Source of the DNA: an uncultured Prevotellaceae bacterium
GTDB taxonomy: Bacteria; Bacteroidota; Bacteroidia; Bacteroidales; Bacteroidaceae
Length of the DNA stretch: 64,000 nucleotides
Direction: 5' to 3'
NCBI GenBank assembly: GCA_902767775.1
Contig: CACXIP010000025.1
Location: 1 to 64,000, forward strand
Below the pieces are notes generated by a model. That model saw nothing but the letters and a program-made list of their open reading frames with translations, ran no database searches and had not been told where the DNA came from. This document shows, piece after piece, positions 33,450 to 43,700 of the stretch (positions are counted from its first letter, which is position 1; the number at the start of each line of letters is the position of its first letter). Both the position numbers and the translations under genes were made by a program.

Positions 33450-34340
33450 TTATTTAAACAAGTTCTTGAAAGTTGTGGGAACGGGGGTTTCAAACTCCAT
33501 CCGCTCATGGGTGACAGGATGATAGAAGCAGAGCAGGAAGGCATGGAGGCACAGCCGGTGAATCGGGTCGTCGCCATTGCCATATTTGCTGTCACCGCAA
33601 ACGGGATGCCCCATATCGGCAGCATGCACACGGATTTGGTTCTTGCGGCCCGTCTCCAGTTTGAATTCCACGAGGGAGTGCTCAGTGGTTCGTGCCAGGG
33701 TATGGAAATGGGTGACTGCATATTTTCCCCCATTGTCCACAGGCGATGAGTAGGTGACATACGCCTTGTTGTCCTTCAACCAGTTGGCAATGGTGCCGCC
33801 GTCTTGCTCCATCTCACCCGAGACGACAGCCACATAGCGGCGGTCGTAGACGATGTTGTGCCACTCATGCTCCAGTATCTGTTCTGTCTCCATGTCCTTG
33901 GCATAGACCATCAGACCGCTGGTGTCGCGGTCAAGTCGGTGCACCACATGCGCCCGGCACGGTTGGCGCGACTTGCGGAAATAATCGTCGAGCACCGACT
34001 TCACGTTGAGCGACGAATGTCCTGCAGCCATAGAGAGGATGCCGGTGTTTTTCTCCACGACGATGATGTATTTGTCCTCATATACGATTTTCACATATCG
34101 GCTTTTGAAGAGGTCGTTGCGTTTCGACTTGCTCACGGTGACCTTCATGCCCGGTTTCAGGAGGAAGTCAAACTGCGTGACGAGTTTGCCGTCTACCTTG
34201 ATGCCCCTGCCCTGAAGGGTTGCCTTGATTTTGTTTCGGCTCTGCCCCTTGATGGTCTGAAGAAGATACTCCAGCAAGGGTGCCTCATGATCCACGATAT
34301 AGTGGTCGTATTGCGGTTCGGTATGATAATTTCGTTTCAT
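33450..34340 (-). CDS. RluA-family pseudouridine synthase
   Basis: A 296-residue enzyme with an N-terminal S4-like RNA-binding domain (SRNKIKATLQGRGIKVDGKL) and a catalytic domain with the HRLDRDTSGLMVYAKD motif that holds the catalytic Asp, plus the later KLETGRKNQIRVHAADMGHP, GDSKYG and LCLHAFLL motifs of the RluA/RluD family. It isomerises uridines in 23S rRNA or tRNA; which site cannot be decided. A small membrane protein gene follows. Confidence 0.93.
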   Translation of the reverse strand: MKRNYHTEPQYDHYIVDHEAPLLEYLLQTIKGQSRNKIKATLQGRGIKVDGKLVTQFDFLLKPGMKVTVSKSKRNDLFKSRYVKIVYEDKYIIVVEKNTGILSMAAGHSSLNVKSVLDDYFRKSRQPCRAHVVHRLDRDTSGLMVYAKDMETEQILEHEWHNIVYDRRYVAVVSGEMEQDGGTIANWLKDNKAYVTYSSPVDNGGKYAVTHFHTLARTTEHSLVEFKLETGRKNQIRVHAADMGHPVCGDSKYGNGDDPIHRLCLHAFLLCFYHPVTHERMEFETPVPTTFKNLFK

Positions 34341-34382
34341 AAATGAAAAGTTCTTATTTCGTTATTTTCTTCTTTCAAATTG

Positions 34383-35030
34383 TCATCGGTTTTCCAATAA
34401 CAAACACTTGATGTATTGTTCTATTTCTTGAGGCGTAACAGAATAAAGTGGAGACATTTGCTCAAACCTACTGTCACGATTAAATCGATTTCCATTTGTG
34501 AGCAATGCCATCAGTTGTTTTGATTTTAACTGATGACCAGAATAATCCAAAGCCTGGCGCATTATTTCGTTAATATCTACTCCAGCAACTAAAATGCTGT
34601 AAATATCATAATAATCTCTGAAATTTGCCCTTCTGAGCAACACCTCCATTTTCATCACTCCAATGGACTTGATATCTGCTATACGTAAGTTATTGAGCAT
34701 TTGTATAGGTTGTATCACAGGAGAATAACGACTTGAAGCATAGAAAGAAAGTTTTACTCCGTCAACAACGAATTCAACATGGTCAAAATCCATCAAGTTC
34801 ATTGTCTCTACTGTTCCTATTGTCTCTAATTCTCTTTTAATGACTGGCCAATTCACATCCATCCTCTCATTTTTTGATGTTCTCCATCTCATGAAGTCCA
34901 AATCTTCACTCAAACGTGAACCAATCTGCAATGAGAGTGCTGTTCCCCCTACCAACACGAATGGTTTTATACATTCCAAAGAAGAAACACGTTCAAAAAT
35001 GATTTCTGTATGCGGTGCCAATCCTTTCAT
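34383..35030 (-). CDS. AbiEii/AbiGii-type nucleotidyltransferase toxin
   Basis: Start set at 35030, where ATG overlaps the upstream stop (ATGA), rather than at 35108, which would overlap by 82 bases. The 215-residue protein carries the nucleotidyltransferase signature FVLVGGTALSLQIGSRLSED then LDFM near residue 25-45 and the later VKLSFYASSRY, ADIKSIGVMKMEVLLRRANF then RDYYDI motifs of the AbiEii (DUF1814) family. Such enzymes are the toxin of type IV toxin-antitoxin and abortive-infection systems and add nucleotides to tRNA. The partner gene upstream is not a classical AbiEi. Confidence 0.88.
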   Translation of the reverse strand: MKGLAPHTEIIFERVSSLECIKPFVLVGGTALSLQIGSRLSEDLDFMRWRTSKNERMDVNWPVIKRELETIGTVETMNLMDFDHVEFVVDGVKLSFYASSRYSPVIQPIQMLNNLRIADIKSIGVMKMEVLLRRANFRDYYDIYSILVAGVDINEIMRQALDYSGHQLKSKQLMALLTNGNRFNRDSRFEQMSPLYSVTPQEIEQYIKCLLLENR

Positions 35031-35380
35031 TTCAATAATTGATGTAAATGGCGGGTATTCATTGCCTTCAAATATGAATCTGGCCTTTTGATTCCAAAAT
35101 ACCACCATGCCAAAAAACGATTGAGAGTATGATAATAATCATGCTGAGGAACCAAATAATTAAGCCACACTTTCTTTACCATTTTATAAGGATAAAGAGA
35201 AAAGAGCATATCAATGTCATTCAAATCCAGATATACCAAAACTTTCTCAATGAAAACATCATCGGGAATCTCTTTGAAATCAACATTATTGAATGACCAA
35301 AAGCAACACTCTTTCTTTAATTGGTCAGCCAAATTCTTTTTTATCTCATCTCTTGTCATAATTGTATTATAACGATTCAT
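35027..35380 (-). CDS. DUF6922-like partner (probable antitoxin) of the AbiEii protein
   Basis: A product of 117 residues from 35380 (MNRYNTIMTRDEIKKNLADQ), or 110 from 35359. It has CCFWSFNNVDFKEIPDDVFI then EKVLVYLDLNDIDMLFSLYP, and a tail RFLAWWYFGIKRPDSYLKA; I believe this is the DUF6922 family often placed beside AbiEii-type toxins. Its stop overlaps the toxin start by 4 bases, so expression is coupled and the partner is made first. No helix-turn-helix is obvious, so how it regulates its promoter is unclear. Confidence 0.75.
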   Translation of the reverse strand: MNRYNTIMTRDEIKKNLADQLKKECCFWSFNNVDFKEIPDDVFIEKVLVYLDLNDIDMLFSLYPYKMVKKVWLNYLVPQHDYYHTLNRFLAWWYFGIKRPDSYLKAMNTRHLHQLLK

Positions 35381-35418
35381 TTTAAGAGACAATCTGCCTT
35401 GTTGTATGCAGTATTCTG

Positions 35419-35450
35419 CAAAGTTAAGAAAAAGCGAAAGAAATGCCAAA
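35419..35450 (-). promoter_or_regulatory. Promoter of the toxin-antitoxin pair
   Basis: Minus-strand TTTG (35450-35447), 20 bp, TAACTTTG (35426-35419), giving a leader of about 35 bases to 35380. Confidence 0.75.
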
Positions 35451-35586
35451 TTTAAATGGTTTTTTCCGATTGAAATATCATTGGTCTGCTATCAATCAAT
35501 CGCAAAAGAATTGTCTTAACGTAGAGTGAGATGGGGAAAAAATGCTTTTCTTCACCAAAGTAGCATATTAATTCACAATTTTTGCC

Positions 35587-35594
35587 TAACTTTG
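35587..35594 (+). promoter_or_regulatory. -7 element of the ABC-F gene
   Basis: TAACTTTG 32 bases before the start codon; no TTTG at consensus distance. Confidence 0.5.
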
Positions 35595-35617
35595 CACCAT
35601 CAAATAGTTTAAGGTAA

Positions 35618-37252
<1,635 letters not shown>

Positions 37253-37281
37253 AAAGATTCTAAATAACCTATAAAACCGGA

Positions 37282-37317
37282 AACTTGTCAGGCCCGAATC
37301 GAGTTTGGCAAGTTTTT
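37282..37317 (+). terminator. Intrinsic terminator after the ABC-F gene
   Basis: AAACTTGTCA and TTGGCAAGTTT pair (about 10 bp, one wobble) and a TTTTTT run follows. Confidence 0.8.
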
Positions 37318-37352
37318 TGCTATAAACAATACAGAAACAAAAACCAACCATC

Positions 37353-37976
37353 ATGAACGAAGAAGACAAGAAAAAGATAGACGAGCCTCAGGACGAGAAG
37401 CCCGAGACTCCTGAAAACGAGACAGAAAACACCGAGAATGAGGAGTCTGCCAAAGAGGCAGAGGGAACAGAGGAAAAGCAAGAGGAGGCTGACAAAAATG
37501 GCGGAGAGGCATCAGAAGCCGAAGCCGACCCATTGGATATTGCCCTTGCCAAAATAGCCGAGCTCAACGACAAATACCTGCGCAAGGTGGCAGAGTTTGA
37601 CAACTACCGCAAGCGCACCCTGAAGGAAAAAGCCGACCTCATCCTCAACGGTGGAGAAAAGGTCATCACCAAGATACTCCCCGTGATAGACGATTTTGAG
37701 CGCGCCATTGCCAACGGCAAGACCACCGACGATGCGCAGGTGCTGCGCGAAGGACTGGAGCTAATCTTTAAGAAATTTCTGAAAATCCTTGAGGGAGAAG
37801 GCGTTGAGCGCATCGAGACCGAGGGCAAAGATTTCGACACCGATTACCATGAAGCCATCGCTATGGTTCCCGGCATGGGAGACGACAAGAAGGGCAAGGT
37901 CATCGACTGCGTGCAGACCGGCTATACCCTCAACGGCAAAGTTATCCGTTTTGCCAAAGTGGCAGTGGGACAGTGA
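37353..37976 (+). CDS. grpE: GrpE nucleotide-exchange factor
   Basis: A 207-residue protein with a long acidic, Glu-rich N-terminus (residues 1-65), a coiled-coil helix (AKIAELNDKYLRKVAEFDNY, then RKRTLKEK) and the C-terminal beta domain that docks on DnaK (DDFERAIANG, then VERIETEGKDFDTDYHEAIA and GYTLNGKVIRFAKVAVGQ). It releases ADP from DnaK. dnaJ follows after a heptamer array. Confidence 0.96.
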   Translation: MNEEDKKKIDEPQDEKPETPENETENTENEESAKEAEGTEEKQEEADKNGGEASEAEADPLDIALAKIAELNDKYLRKVAEFDNYRKRTLKEKADLILNGGEKVITKILPVIDDFERAIANGKTTDDAQVLREGLELIFKKFLKILEGEGVERIETEGKDFDTDYHEAIAMVPGMGDDKKGKVIDCVQTGYTLNGKVIRFAKVAVGQ

Positions 37977-37978
37977 TA

Positions 37979-38027
37979 GTTTATAGTTAAGAGTTAAGAG
38001 TTCATAGTTCATAGTTAAGAGTTTTGG
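37979..38027 (+). repeat. Heptamer array (GTTAAGA/GTTCATA) running into the dnaJ start
   Basis: Seven 7-base units in one phase: GTTTATA, GTTAAGA twice, GTTCATA twice, GTTAAGA, GTTTTGG. The last unit contains the TTG start codon of dnaJ. Confidence 0.85.
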
Positions 38028-39178
38028 CAAAGAGAGACTACTACGAGGTACTGGGGGTCAGCAAGACCGCCAGCGAGGATGAAATCAAGAAAGCCTATCG
38101 CCAGATAGCCATCAAATACCATCCCGACCGCAATCCCGGCGACAAGGAAGCCGAGGAGAAATTCAAGGAGGCAGCCGAGGCATACGATGTGCTCCACGAC
38201 CCCCAGAAACGTCAGCAATACGACCAGTTTGGCTTTGACGCTCCTGGAGGTTTTGGCGGTTTCAGCGGCGGCGGTTTCTCCATGGACGACATTTTCTCCA
38301 TGTTCGGCAGTGTCTTCGAAGGCGCCGGTTTTGGCGGCTTCGGCGGTTTTGGCGGCAGCCGTGGCGGCGGTGAGCGCAAGGTGCGCGGCGGCGACCTGCG
38401 GCTGAAGGTGAAAATGAGTCTGTTGGAGGTGTCTACCGGCGTGACCAAGAAATTCCGCGTCAAGAAAGACGTCACCTGTCCCCACTGCGGTGGTTCGGGA
38501 GCAGAAGCCGGAACAAGTGCCGAGACCTGTCCTACCTGCCATGGCAGCGGTTACACGGTGCAGACCAAGCAAACGCTCTTCGGCATCATGCAGACACAAG
38601 GCGCCTGTCCCACATGTCATGGTGAGGGCAAGGTCATCAAGCACAAGTGCTCCCATTGCAATGGCAATGGAGTGGTGAAAGGAGAGGAAGTTGTGGAAAT
38701 CAACATCCCCGCCGGTGTCGCCGACGGCATGGTACTCACCGTTCGCGGGAAAGGCAATGCGGGAGCCCACAACGGCATCCCCGGCGACATCCAGGTGTTC
38801 ATCAGCGAGGAAGCCGACGACACCTTTGTTCGCCAGGACAATGACTTGATATACAACCTATTGCTTGACTTCCCCACCGCTGCATTAGGCGGTGAGATAA
38901 AGATTCCCACCGTCGATGGGAAATCGCTCAAAATCAACCTTGAGCCAGGCATCCAGCCCGGAACCACCAAGCGGTTGCGCGGCAAAGGTCTTCCCGCCGT
39001 ACAGGGATATGGTTCCGGCAATGGTGACATCATCGTCAACATCAGCGTCTATGTGCCCAAGACCCTCGACCGTCATGAGCGCGAGGCCCTCGAGAAGATG
39101 CGCGAAAGCGACAACTTCAAGAGCGACAAGGCAACCCGGCAGAGCATCTTCCAAAAATTCAGGGACTATTTCAACTAA
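38024..39178 (+). CDS. dnaJ: Chaperone DnaJ (TTG start)
   Basis: A 384-residue type I Hsp40: J domain with [20 protein letters not shown], Gly/Phe-rich region (near 75-125), four zinc-binding CxxCxGxG repeats ([32 protein letters not shown]) and the C-terminal substrate domain. Homology begins at [11 protein letters not shown], so the start has to be the TTG at 38024: no in-frame ATG precedes it, and stops lie just upstream. It stimulates DnaK ATPase; with grpE it forms part of the Hsp70 system, but dnaK itself is not in the window. Confidence 0.97.
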   Translation: MAKRDYYEVLGVSKTASEDEIKKAYRQIAIKYHPDRNPGDKEAEEKFKEAAEAYDVLHDPQKRQQYDQFGFDAPGGFGGFSGGGFSMDDIFSMFGSVFEGAGFGGFGGFGGSRGGGERKVRGGDLRLKVKMSLLEVSTGVTKKFRVKKDVTCPHCGGSGAEAGTSAETCPTCHGSGYTVQTKQTLFGIMQTQGACPTCHGEGKVIKHKCSHCNGNGVVKGEEVVEINIPAGVADGMVLTVRGKGNAGAHNGIPGDIQVFISEEADDTFVRQDNDLIYNLLLDFPTAALGGEIKIPTVDGKSLKINLEPGIQPGTTKRLRGKGLPAVQGYGSGNGDIIVNISVYVPKTLDRHEREALEKMRESDNFKSDKATRQSIFQKFRDYFN

Positions 39179-39236
39179 TTCAACTAAGTCCACTTTTGTG
39201 GAATGAAGGATTGATACTGTCTAAAAAGCCCAATCC

Positions 39237-39292
39237 CCAAACGACCAAACGACCAACTCCCCAAACGACCAAACGACCAAACGACCAAAACT
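39237..39292 (+). repeat. Octamer array (CCAAACGA) abutting the folC start
   Basis: Seven 8-base units in phase: CCAAACGA twice, CCAACTCC, CCAAACGA three times, CCAAAACT. The GTG start of folC follows one base later. Confidence 0.9.
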
Positions 39293-39293
39293 T

Positions 39294-40586
39294 GTGAACT
39301 ACAATCAGACAGTACAATACTTATACGACAGCACCCCGGTCTTCGAAAAGATCGGGGTGGGTGCTTATAAAGAAGGGCTGTCTACCACGTTTGCCCTCGA
39401 CGAGCACCTGGGGCATCCCCACCGCCATTACGCCACCATCCATGTAGCAGGCACCAACGGCAAAGGGTCGGTGTCGCATACATTGGCCGCCATCCTGCAA
39501 CAATCCGGCAAACGGGTGGGACTGTTCACCTCCCCCCACTTAGTGGATTTCCGCGAGCGCATCCGCGTCAACGGTGAGTGTGTCAGTGAGGAGTTTGTGG
39601 TGGACTTTGTAGAGAAGCACCGCCATTTCTTCGAGCCCCTCCATCCCTCTTTTTTCGAACTGACCACCGCCATGGCATTCGACTACTTCGCCCAAGAGGA
39701 AGTTGACATCGCTGTCATCGAAGTGGGACTGGGCGGGCGCCTCGACTGCACCAACATCATCACCCCCCTGCTCTCCATCATCACCAACATCAGTCTGGAC
39801 CACACCCAACTGTTAGGCAATACCCTTACCGCCATCGCCAAGGAGAAGGCAGGCATCATCAAGAAAGACGTGCCTGTGGTCATCGGTGAGGCCAACGAGG
39901 AGACGCGACCTGTGTTCGAACAGACAGCGGAGCGTGTAGGTGCCCCCATCGTCTTCGCAGAAGACCACCCCATCGTGGAACGTATGGCCAAAAGTCCAAA
40001 CAATGGCAACAGGTATTACACCAGTAAATATGGATATATCCAAGGCCAACTCGGCGGCAGTTATCAATTGAAAAATGCCAACACCATCCTGACCGCCATA
40101 GAGAGATTATGTGACTTACCACACTTTGCCGTCACAAAAGACAACATCAAAAAGGGCTTCGCCGATGTCTGCCAATCCACAGGACTGATGGGCCGCTGGC
40201 AGCAACTCAGCGAGCACCCCACCGTCGTCTGCGACACCGGGCACAACGTGGGTGGATGGCTCTACCTGTCAGCGCAACTGAAATCCTTGGAATGCAAGCA
40301 TTTGCGCATCGTCTTCGGCATGGTCGACGACAAGGACATTCACACCGTCATGGCCATGCTGCCAAAAGACGCCACCTATTATTTCACGAAAGCCGACTGC
40401 AAGCGCGCCATCCCAGAGAGTACCGTCAAAGAAATCGGTCAGAGTCTGGGACTGCAAGGAGAAGCCTACCCCACCGTCGCCGAGGCATACAACGCCGCTT
40501 TGAGTGCAGCTTCCGACGATGACTTCATCTTCGTGGGCGGCAGCAGTTATGTGGTGGCAGACCTGCTTTCAACCAGCAAGAAATGA
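39294..40586 (+). CDS. folC: Folylpolyglutamate/dihydrofolate synthase (GTG start)
   Basis: A 430-residue Mur-ligase-type enzyme with the P-loop HVAGTNGKGSVSHTLAAILQ (near residue 50), TSPHLVDFRERIRVNGE, the metal-binding IAVIEVGLGGRLDCTN and VVCDTGHNVGGW in the C-terminal domain. The family start (NYNQTVQYLYDSTPVFEKIG) follows directly on the GTG at 39294, with no ATG nearby. It adds glutamates to folates. The untranslated leader is an octamer repeat with no Shine-Dalgarno site. Confidence 0.94.
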   Translation: MNYNQTVQYLYDSTPVFEKIGVGAYKEGLSTTFALDEHLGHPHRHYATIHVAGTNGKGSVSHTLAAILQQSGKRVGLFTSPHLVDFRERIRVNGECVSEEFVVDFVEKHRHFFEPLHPSFFELTTAMAFDYFAQEEVDIAVIEVGLGGRLDCTNIITPLLSIITNISLDHTQLLGNTLTAIAKEKAGIIKKDVPVVIGEANEETRPVFEQTAERVGAPIVFAEDHPIVERMAKSPNNGNRYYTSKYGYIQGQLGGSYQLKNANTILTAIERLCDLPHFAVTKDNIKKGFADVCQSTGLMGRWQQLSEHPTVVCDTGHNVGGWLYLSAQLKSLECKHLRIVFGMVDDKDIHTVMAMLPKDATYYFTKADCKRAIPESTVKEIGQSLGLQGEAYPTVAEAYNAALSAASDDDFIFVGGSSYVVADLLSTSKK

Positions 40587-40633
40587 ATTAATTGTTTTTA
40601 ACAATTGTATTTGAACACTTTTTTCTTGTTTCC

Positions 40634-40665
40634 TTTGTGATTCTCATGTTTTTTTAGTTATTTTG
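40634..40665 (+). promoter_or_regulatory. Possible promoter of galM
   Basis: TTTG (40634-40637) and TATTTTG (40659-40665), spacing 21 bp; the -7 is one base short of consensus. Confidence 0.4.
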
Positions 40666-40696
40666 TACCCACATAGTAACTAAAGCCTTTATTATT

Positions 40697-41782
40697 ATGA
40701 ACACGGAAACAGAAAACCTTTGTGGCCTGAGAAGAGAAGACTTCCAGACCACTATCAATGGAAAAAACACTGATTTGTATATCCTGAGGAACAGCCTTGG
40801 CAACGAAGTAGCCATCACCAACTATGGTGGAGCCATTGTAGCCATCATGGTACCCGACAGAGACGGCAACTACGCCAATGTCATCCAAGGCCACGACAAC
40901 ATCCAGGACGTCATCAACTCCCCCGAGCCTTATTTGTCAACCCTTATCGGACGTTACGGCAACCGTATCTGCCGCGGACAGTTCCGTCTGCGTGGCAAGG
41001 ACTACCAGTTGGCCATCAACAACGGCCCGAACGCACTCCACGGCGGTCCGAAGGGATTCCACGCCCGTGTTTGGGATGCCACCCAGATGAACGACCAGTC
41101 GCTCGTGCTGGAACTCATCTCCGCATATGGAGAAGAAGGCTTCACCGGTGAGCTGAAAGTGACTGTTGTCTATACCTTCACCAACGAGAATGAGCTGATG
41201 ATTGAGTATCTTGCCACTACCAACAAGATGACCATCATCAACCTAACCAACCACGGCTTCTTCAGCCTTGCCGGCATCGCCGACCCCACCCCGACCATCG
41301 ACGACCTGGAGTGCGAGATCAACGCCGACTATTACCTGCCCATCGATGAGACATCGATTCCCACAGGCGAAATCCGCTTCGTGAAAGGAACACCGTTTGA
41401 CTTCCGCACCCCGAAACCCATCGGTCAGGATATCGATGCTGACAACGAGCAAATCCGCAATGGCGCAGGCTATGACCACTGCTATGTGCTCAACAAGCAT
41501 GAGGAGGGCGAGCTGAGCTTTGCCGCACGTATCTATGAGCCCAAGAGCGGGCGCACGATGGACGTCTACACCACAGAGCCCGGTGTGCAACTCTACACCG
41601 ACAACTGGGCAGACGGTTACAAAGGACAGCACGGCGCCACATTCCCACGCCGCAGCGGCATCTGCTTCGAGGCACAGCACTTCCCCGACACCCCCAACCA
41701 TCCCTATTTCCCATCCGTGGTGCTGAAACCCGGCCGCCGCTACAAGCAAAAGACCATCTATCAGTTTGGCGTGAGGAAATAG
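40697..41782 (+). CDS. galM: Cytoplasmic aldose 1-epimerase (mutarotase)
   Basis: A 361-residue GalM-type protein without a signal peptide. Catalytic residues are in view: His in NALHGGPKGFHARVWD, His in NLTNHGFFSLAG and the base Glu in ICFEAQHFPDTPNHP. It interconverts alpha and beta anomers of galactose (or glucose) to feed galactokinase. It is followed by a terminator and then the sugar transporter and galK, so it is likely part of the galactose set. A second, lipoprotein-type homologue is at 45050. Confidence 0.93.
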   Translation: MNTETENLCGLRREDFQTTINGKNTDLYILRNSLGNEVAITNYGGAIVAIMVPDRDGNYANVIQGHDNIQDVINSPEPYLSTLIGRYGNRICRGQFRLRGKDYQLAINNGPNALHGGPKGFHARVWDATQMNDQSLVLELISAYGEEGFTGELKVTVVYTFTNENELMIEYLATTNKMTIINLTNHGFFSLAGIADPTPTIDDLECEINADYYLPIDETSIPTGEIRFVKGTPFDFRTPKPIGQDIDADNEQIRNGAGYDHCYVLNKHEEGELSFAARIYEPKSGRTMDVYTTEPGVQLYTDNWADGYKGQHGATFPRRSGICFEAQHFPDTPNHPYFPSVVLKPGRRYKQKTIYQFGVRK

Positions 41783-41805
41783 TCAGCCCATCATTCCCAC
41801 TATTG

Positions 41806-41847
41806 CTGTTGGCCATTTGAGCCATTGCCCGAATGGCCAACAGTTTT
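41806..41847 (+). terminator. Intrinsic terminator after galM
   Basis: CTGTTGGCCAT (41806-41816) pairs perfectly with 41833-41843, loop of 16, followed by TTTT. Confidence 0.8.
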
Positions 41848-41892
41848 AGGGGAATATGACCGAAAAATCAAAATCTAACCATAACTACAACA

Positions 41893-43215
41893 ATGAGCAA
41901 AAAACAACAAAATGGAAGTGTCATCGCCATCGTGACGATGTTCTTCCTCTATGCTATGATTTCCTTCGTCACCAACCTCGGTGCCCCCATCGGCGTCATC
42001 TGGAAAAACCAGCCTGAGATTGGTGGCAGCAACGTGCTTGGCATCATGGGTAACTTCATGAACTTCTTCGCTTACCTGTTCATGGGTATCCCTGCTGGCA
42101 AGATGCTGACCAAAGTAGGCTATAAGAAGACCGCCCTCATCGGTATCGCTGTTGGCTTCTTCGGAGTCCTCATCCAATACCTTTCTGGATTCTCCGGAGG
42201 TATCCCCGGATTCTGCATCTATCTGCTTGGAGCCTTCATTTCCGGTTTCTCCGTCTGTATCCTCAACACCGTTGTCAACCCGATGCTCAACCTGCTCGGT
42301 GGCGGCGGCAACCGCGGCAACCAGCTCAACATGATCGGCGGTACGTTGAACTCACTCTCCGGCACCATGACCCCCATGTTGGTTGGTGCCTTGATAGGTA
42401 CGGTGACCGCTTCCACCAAGATGGCTGATGTCAACCTCGTGATGTTCATCGCCATGGCAGTCTTCGCATGCGCCTTCTTCATCCTGTTGTTCATCCCGAT
42501 TCAGGATCCTGAGATGGGTAAGGTGACCAAAGACACCGTCTTCGAGCACTCTCCCTGGTCGTTCCGCCACACTTTGCTTGGTGTTATCGCCATCTTCGTA
42601 TACGTGGGTGTCGAGGTCGGCATTCCCGGTGGTCTGAACTTCTACCTGTCCGACACATCTGCAAAAGGTGCATGGGTGAATCCTGAGGCTGTGCTGAACG
42701 CCGCCACTATCGGTGGTGCCGTAGCCGCCATGTATTGGCTGCTCATGCTTGTGGGCCGTCTTGTCTCAAGTGCCATTGCCGGAAAGGTTTCTTCCCGTCA
42801 GATGATGCTCTGCACCACCTCTGTCGCCATGGTGCTGATTTTGGCAGCCATGCTGACCCCGAAGTCAGTGACTGTAGGCATGCCTTTGGTGAAGATTCTG
42901 GAAGGAAGCGTTGAGATGACCACCGTGCCTATGAGTGCCTTGCTGCTCGTCCTTTGCGGTCTCTGCACCTCTGTGATGTGGGCATCCATCTTCAACCTGG
43001 CCACTGAAGGTTTGGGCAAATATACGGCACAGGCATCCGGTATCTTCATGATGATGGTTGTCGGTGGCGGTGTCTTGCCCGTCGTGCAGAATTTCTTCGC
43101 CGACTTCATGGGTTATATGCCGAGCTACTTCGTCTATCTGCTCGCCGTAGCCTACATGTTCTATTATGCCCTCATCGGCTGCAAGAACGTTAACAAAGAC
43201 ATTCCTGTGGACTGA
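41893..43215 (+). CDS. MFS sugar transporter, probably for galactose/glucose
   Basis: A 440-residue, 12-helix major-facilitator protein. The opening VTMFFLYAMISFVTNLGAP and the cytoplasmic loop GIPAGKMLTKVGYKKT fit the fucose/glucose-galactose (FHS) branch of the family. It is followed by galK with a small four-helix-bundle gene between them and preceded by galM, so galactose uptake is the most likely task; this is inference from context. Confidence 0.85.
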   Translation: MSKKQQNGSVIAIVTMFFLYAMISFVTNLGAPIGVIWKNQPEIGGSNVLGIMGNFMNFFAYLFMGIPAGKMLTKVGYKKTALIGIAVGFFGVLIQYLSGFSGGIPGFCIYLLGAFISGFSVCILNTVVNPMLNLLGGGGNRGNQLNMIGGTLNSLSGTMTPMLVGALIGTVTASTKMADVNLVMFIAMAVFACAFFILLFIPIQDPEMGKVTKDTVFEHSPWSFRHTLLGVIAIFVYVGVEVGIPGGLNFYLSDTSAKGAWVNPEAVLNAATIGGAVAAMYWLLMLVGRLVSSAIAGKVSSRQMMLCTTSVAMVLILAAMLTPKSVTVGMPLVKILEGSVEMTTVPMSALLLVLCGLCTSVMWASIFNLATEGLGKYTAQASGIFMMMVVGGGVLPVVQNFFADFMGYMPSYFVYLLAVAYMFYYALIGCKNVNKDIPVD

Positions 43216-43223
43216 TATTAAAT

Positions 43224-43258
43224 TTTGAGATTTGAGATTTGAGGTTTGAGATTTGACA
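43224..43258 (+). repeat. Heptamer array (TTTGAGA), left flank of the four-helix-bundle gene
   Basis: Five 7-base units in phase: TTTGAGA twice, TTTGAGG, TTTGAGA, TTTGACA. Its complement forms the array at 43622-43698. Confidence 0.85.
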
Positions 43259-43264
43259 AAGGCG

Positions 43265-43663
43265 ATGGAGAATATTCATCATGTTGCGAATAATGTCTAT
43301 GAACTATCGAGCAACTTCGCCTTACGTATAGTCAAATTATACCAATATCTCACAGAGCAAAAACAAGAAAAGATAATATCCAAACAACTGCTCCGTTCAG
43401 GAACCAGCATTGGAGCAAACGCCTTTGAAGGAAAGAATGCTTATAGCAGAGATGATTTCACTTTCAAAATGAACATCGCACTTAAAGAAGCTGGAGAAAC
43501 AGGATATTGGATAGATCTTCTTCACCAGGCGAAATACCTTGATGACATAGAGTATGATTCTCTTTACAAAGATTGGACTTTATTATACTCTGTCCTCATG
43601 AAAATCGTCAAAACCACAAAATCTCAAAACTCAAATCTCAAAACTCAAAAAGATAAATCTTAA
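43265..43663 (+). CDS. Four-helix-bundle protein (23S rRNA intervening-sequence family)
   Basis: Start set at 43265 (MENIHHVANNVYELSSNFAL); a TTG at 43253 inside the repeat is less likely. The 132-residue product has the family hallmarks: KLYQYLTEQKQEKIISKQLL then RSGTSIGANAFEGKNAYSRD, and FKMNIALKEAGETGYWIDLL. These proteins were first seen in intervening sequences of bacterial 23S rRNA genes and also occur as free-standing genes; function is unknown. It interrupts the transporter-galK pair and is flanked by inverted heptamer arrays; its last 15 or so codons are themselves part of the right-hand array. Confidence 0.9.
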   Translation: MENIHHVANNVYELSSNFALRIVKLYQYLTEQKQEKIISKQLLRSGTSIGANAFEGKNAYSRDDFTFKMNIALKEAGETGYWIDLLHQAKYLDDIEYDSLYKDWTLLYSVLMKIVKTTKSQNSNLKTQKDKS

Positions 43664-43698
43664 AACTCAAAACTAAAATCTCAAAATTCAAAACTAAA
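43622..43698 (+). repeat. Heptamer array (TCTCAAA/ACTCAAA), right flank, before galK
   Basis: Units TCTCAAA and ACTCAAA alternate, then degenerate (ATCTTAA, AACTCAA, AACTAAA), ending 2 bases before the galK ATG. It is the reverse complement of the left-flank array. Confidence 0.85.
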
Positions 43699-43700
43699 TT

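Noticed and set aside
40590..40606. Terminator after folC
   Set aside because: AATTGTT/AACAATT is only 7 weak pairs with a 3-base loop and no T-run.
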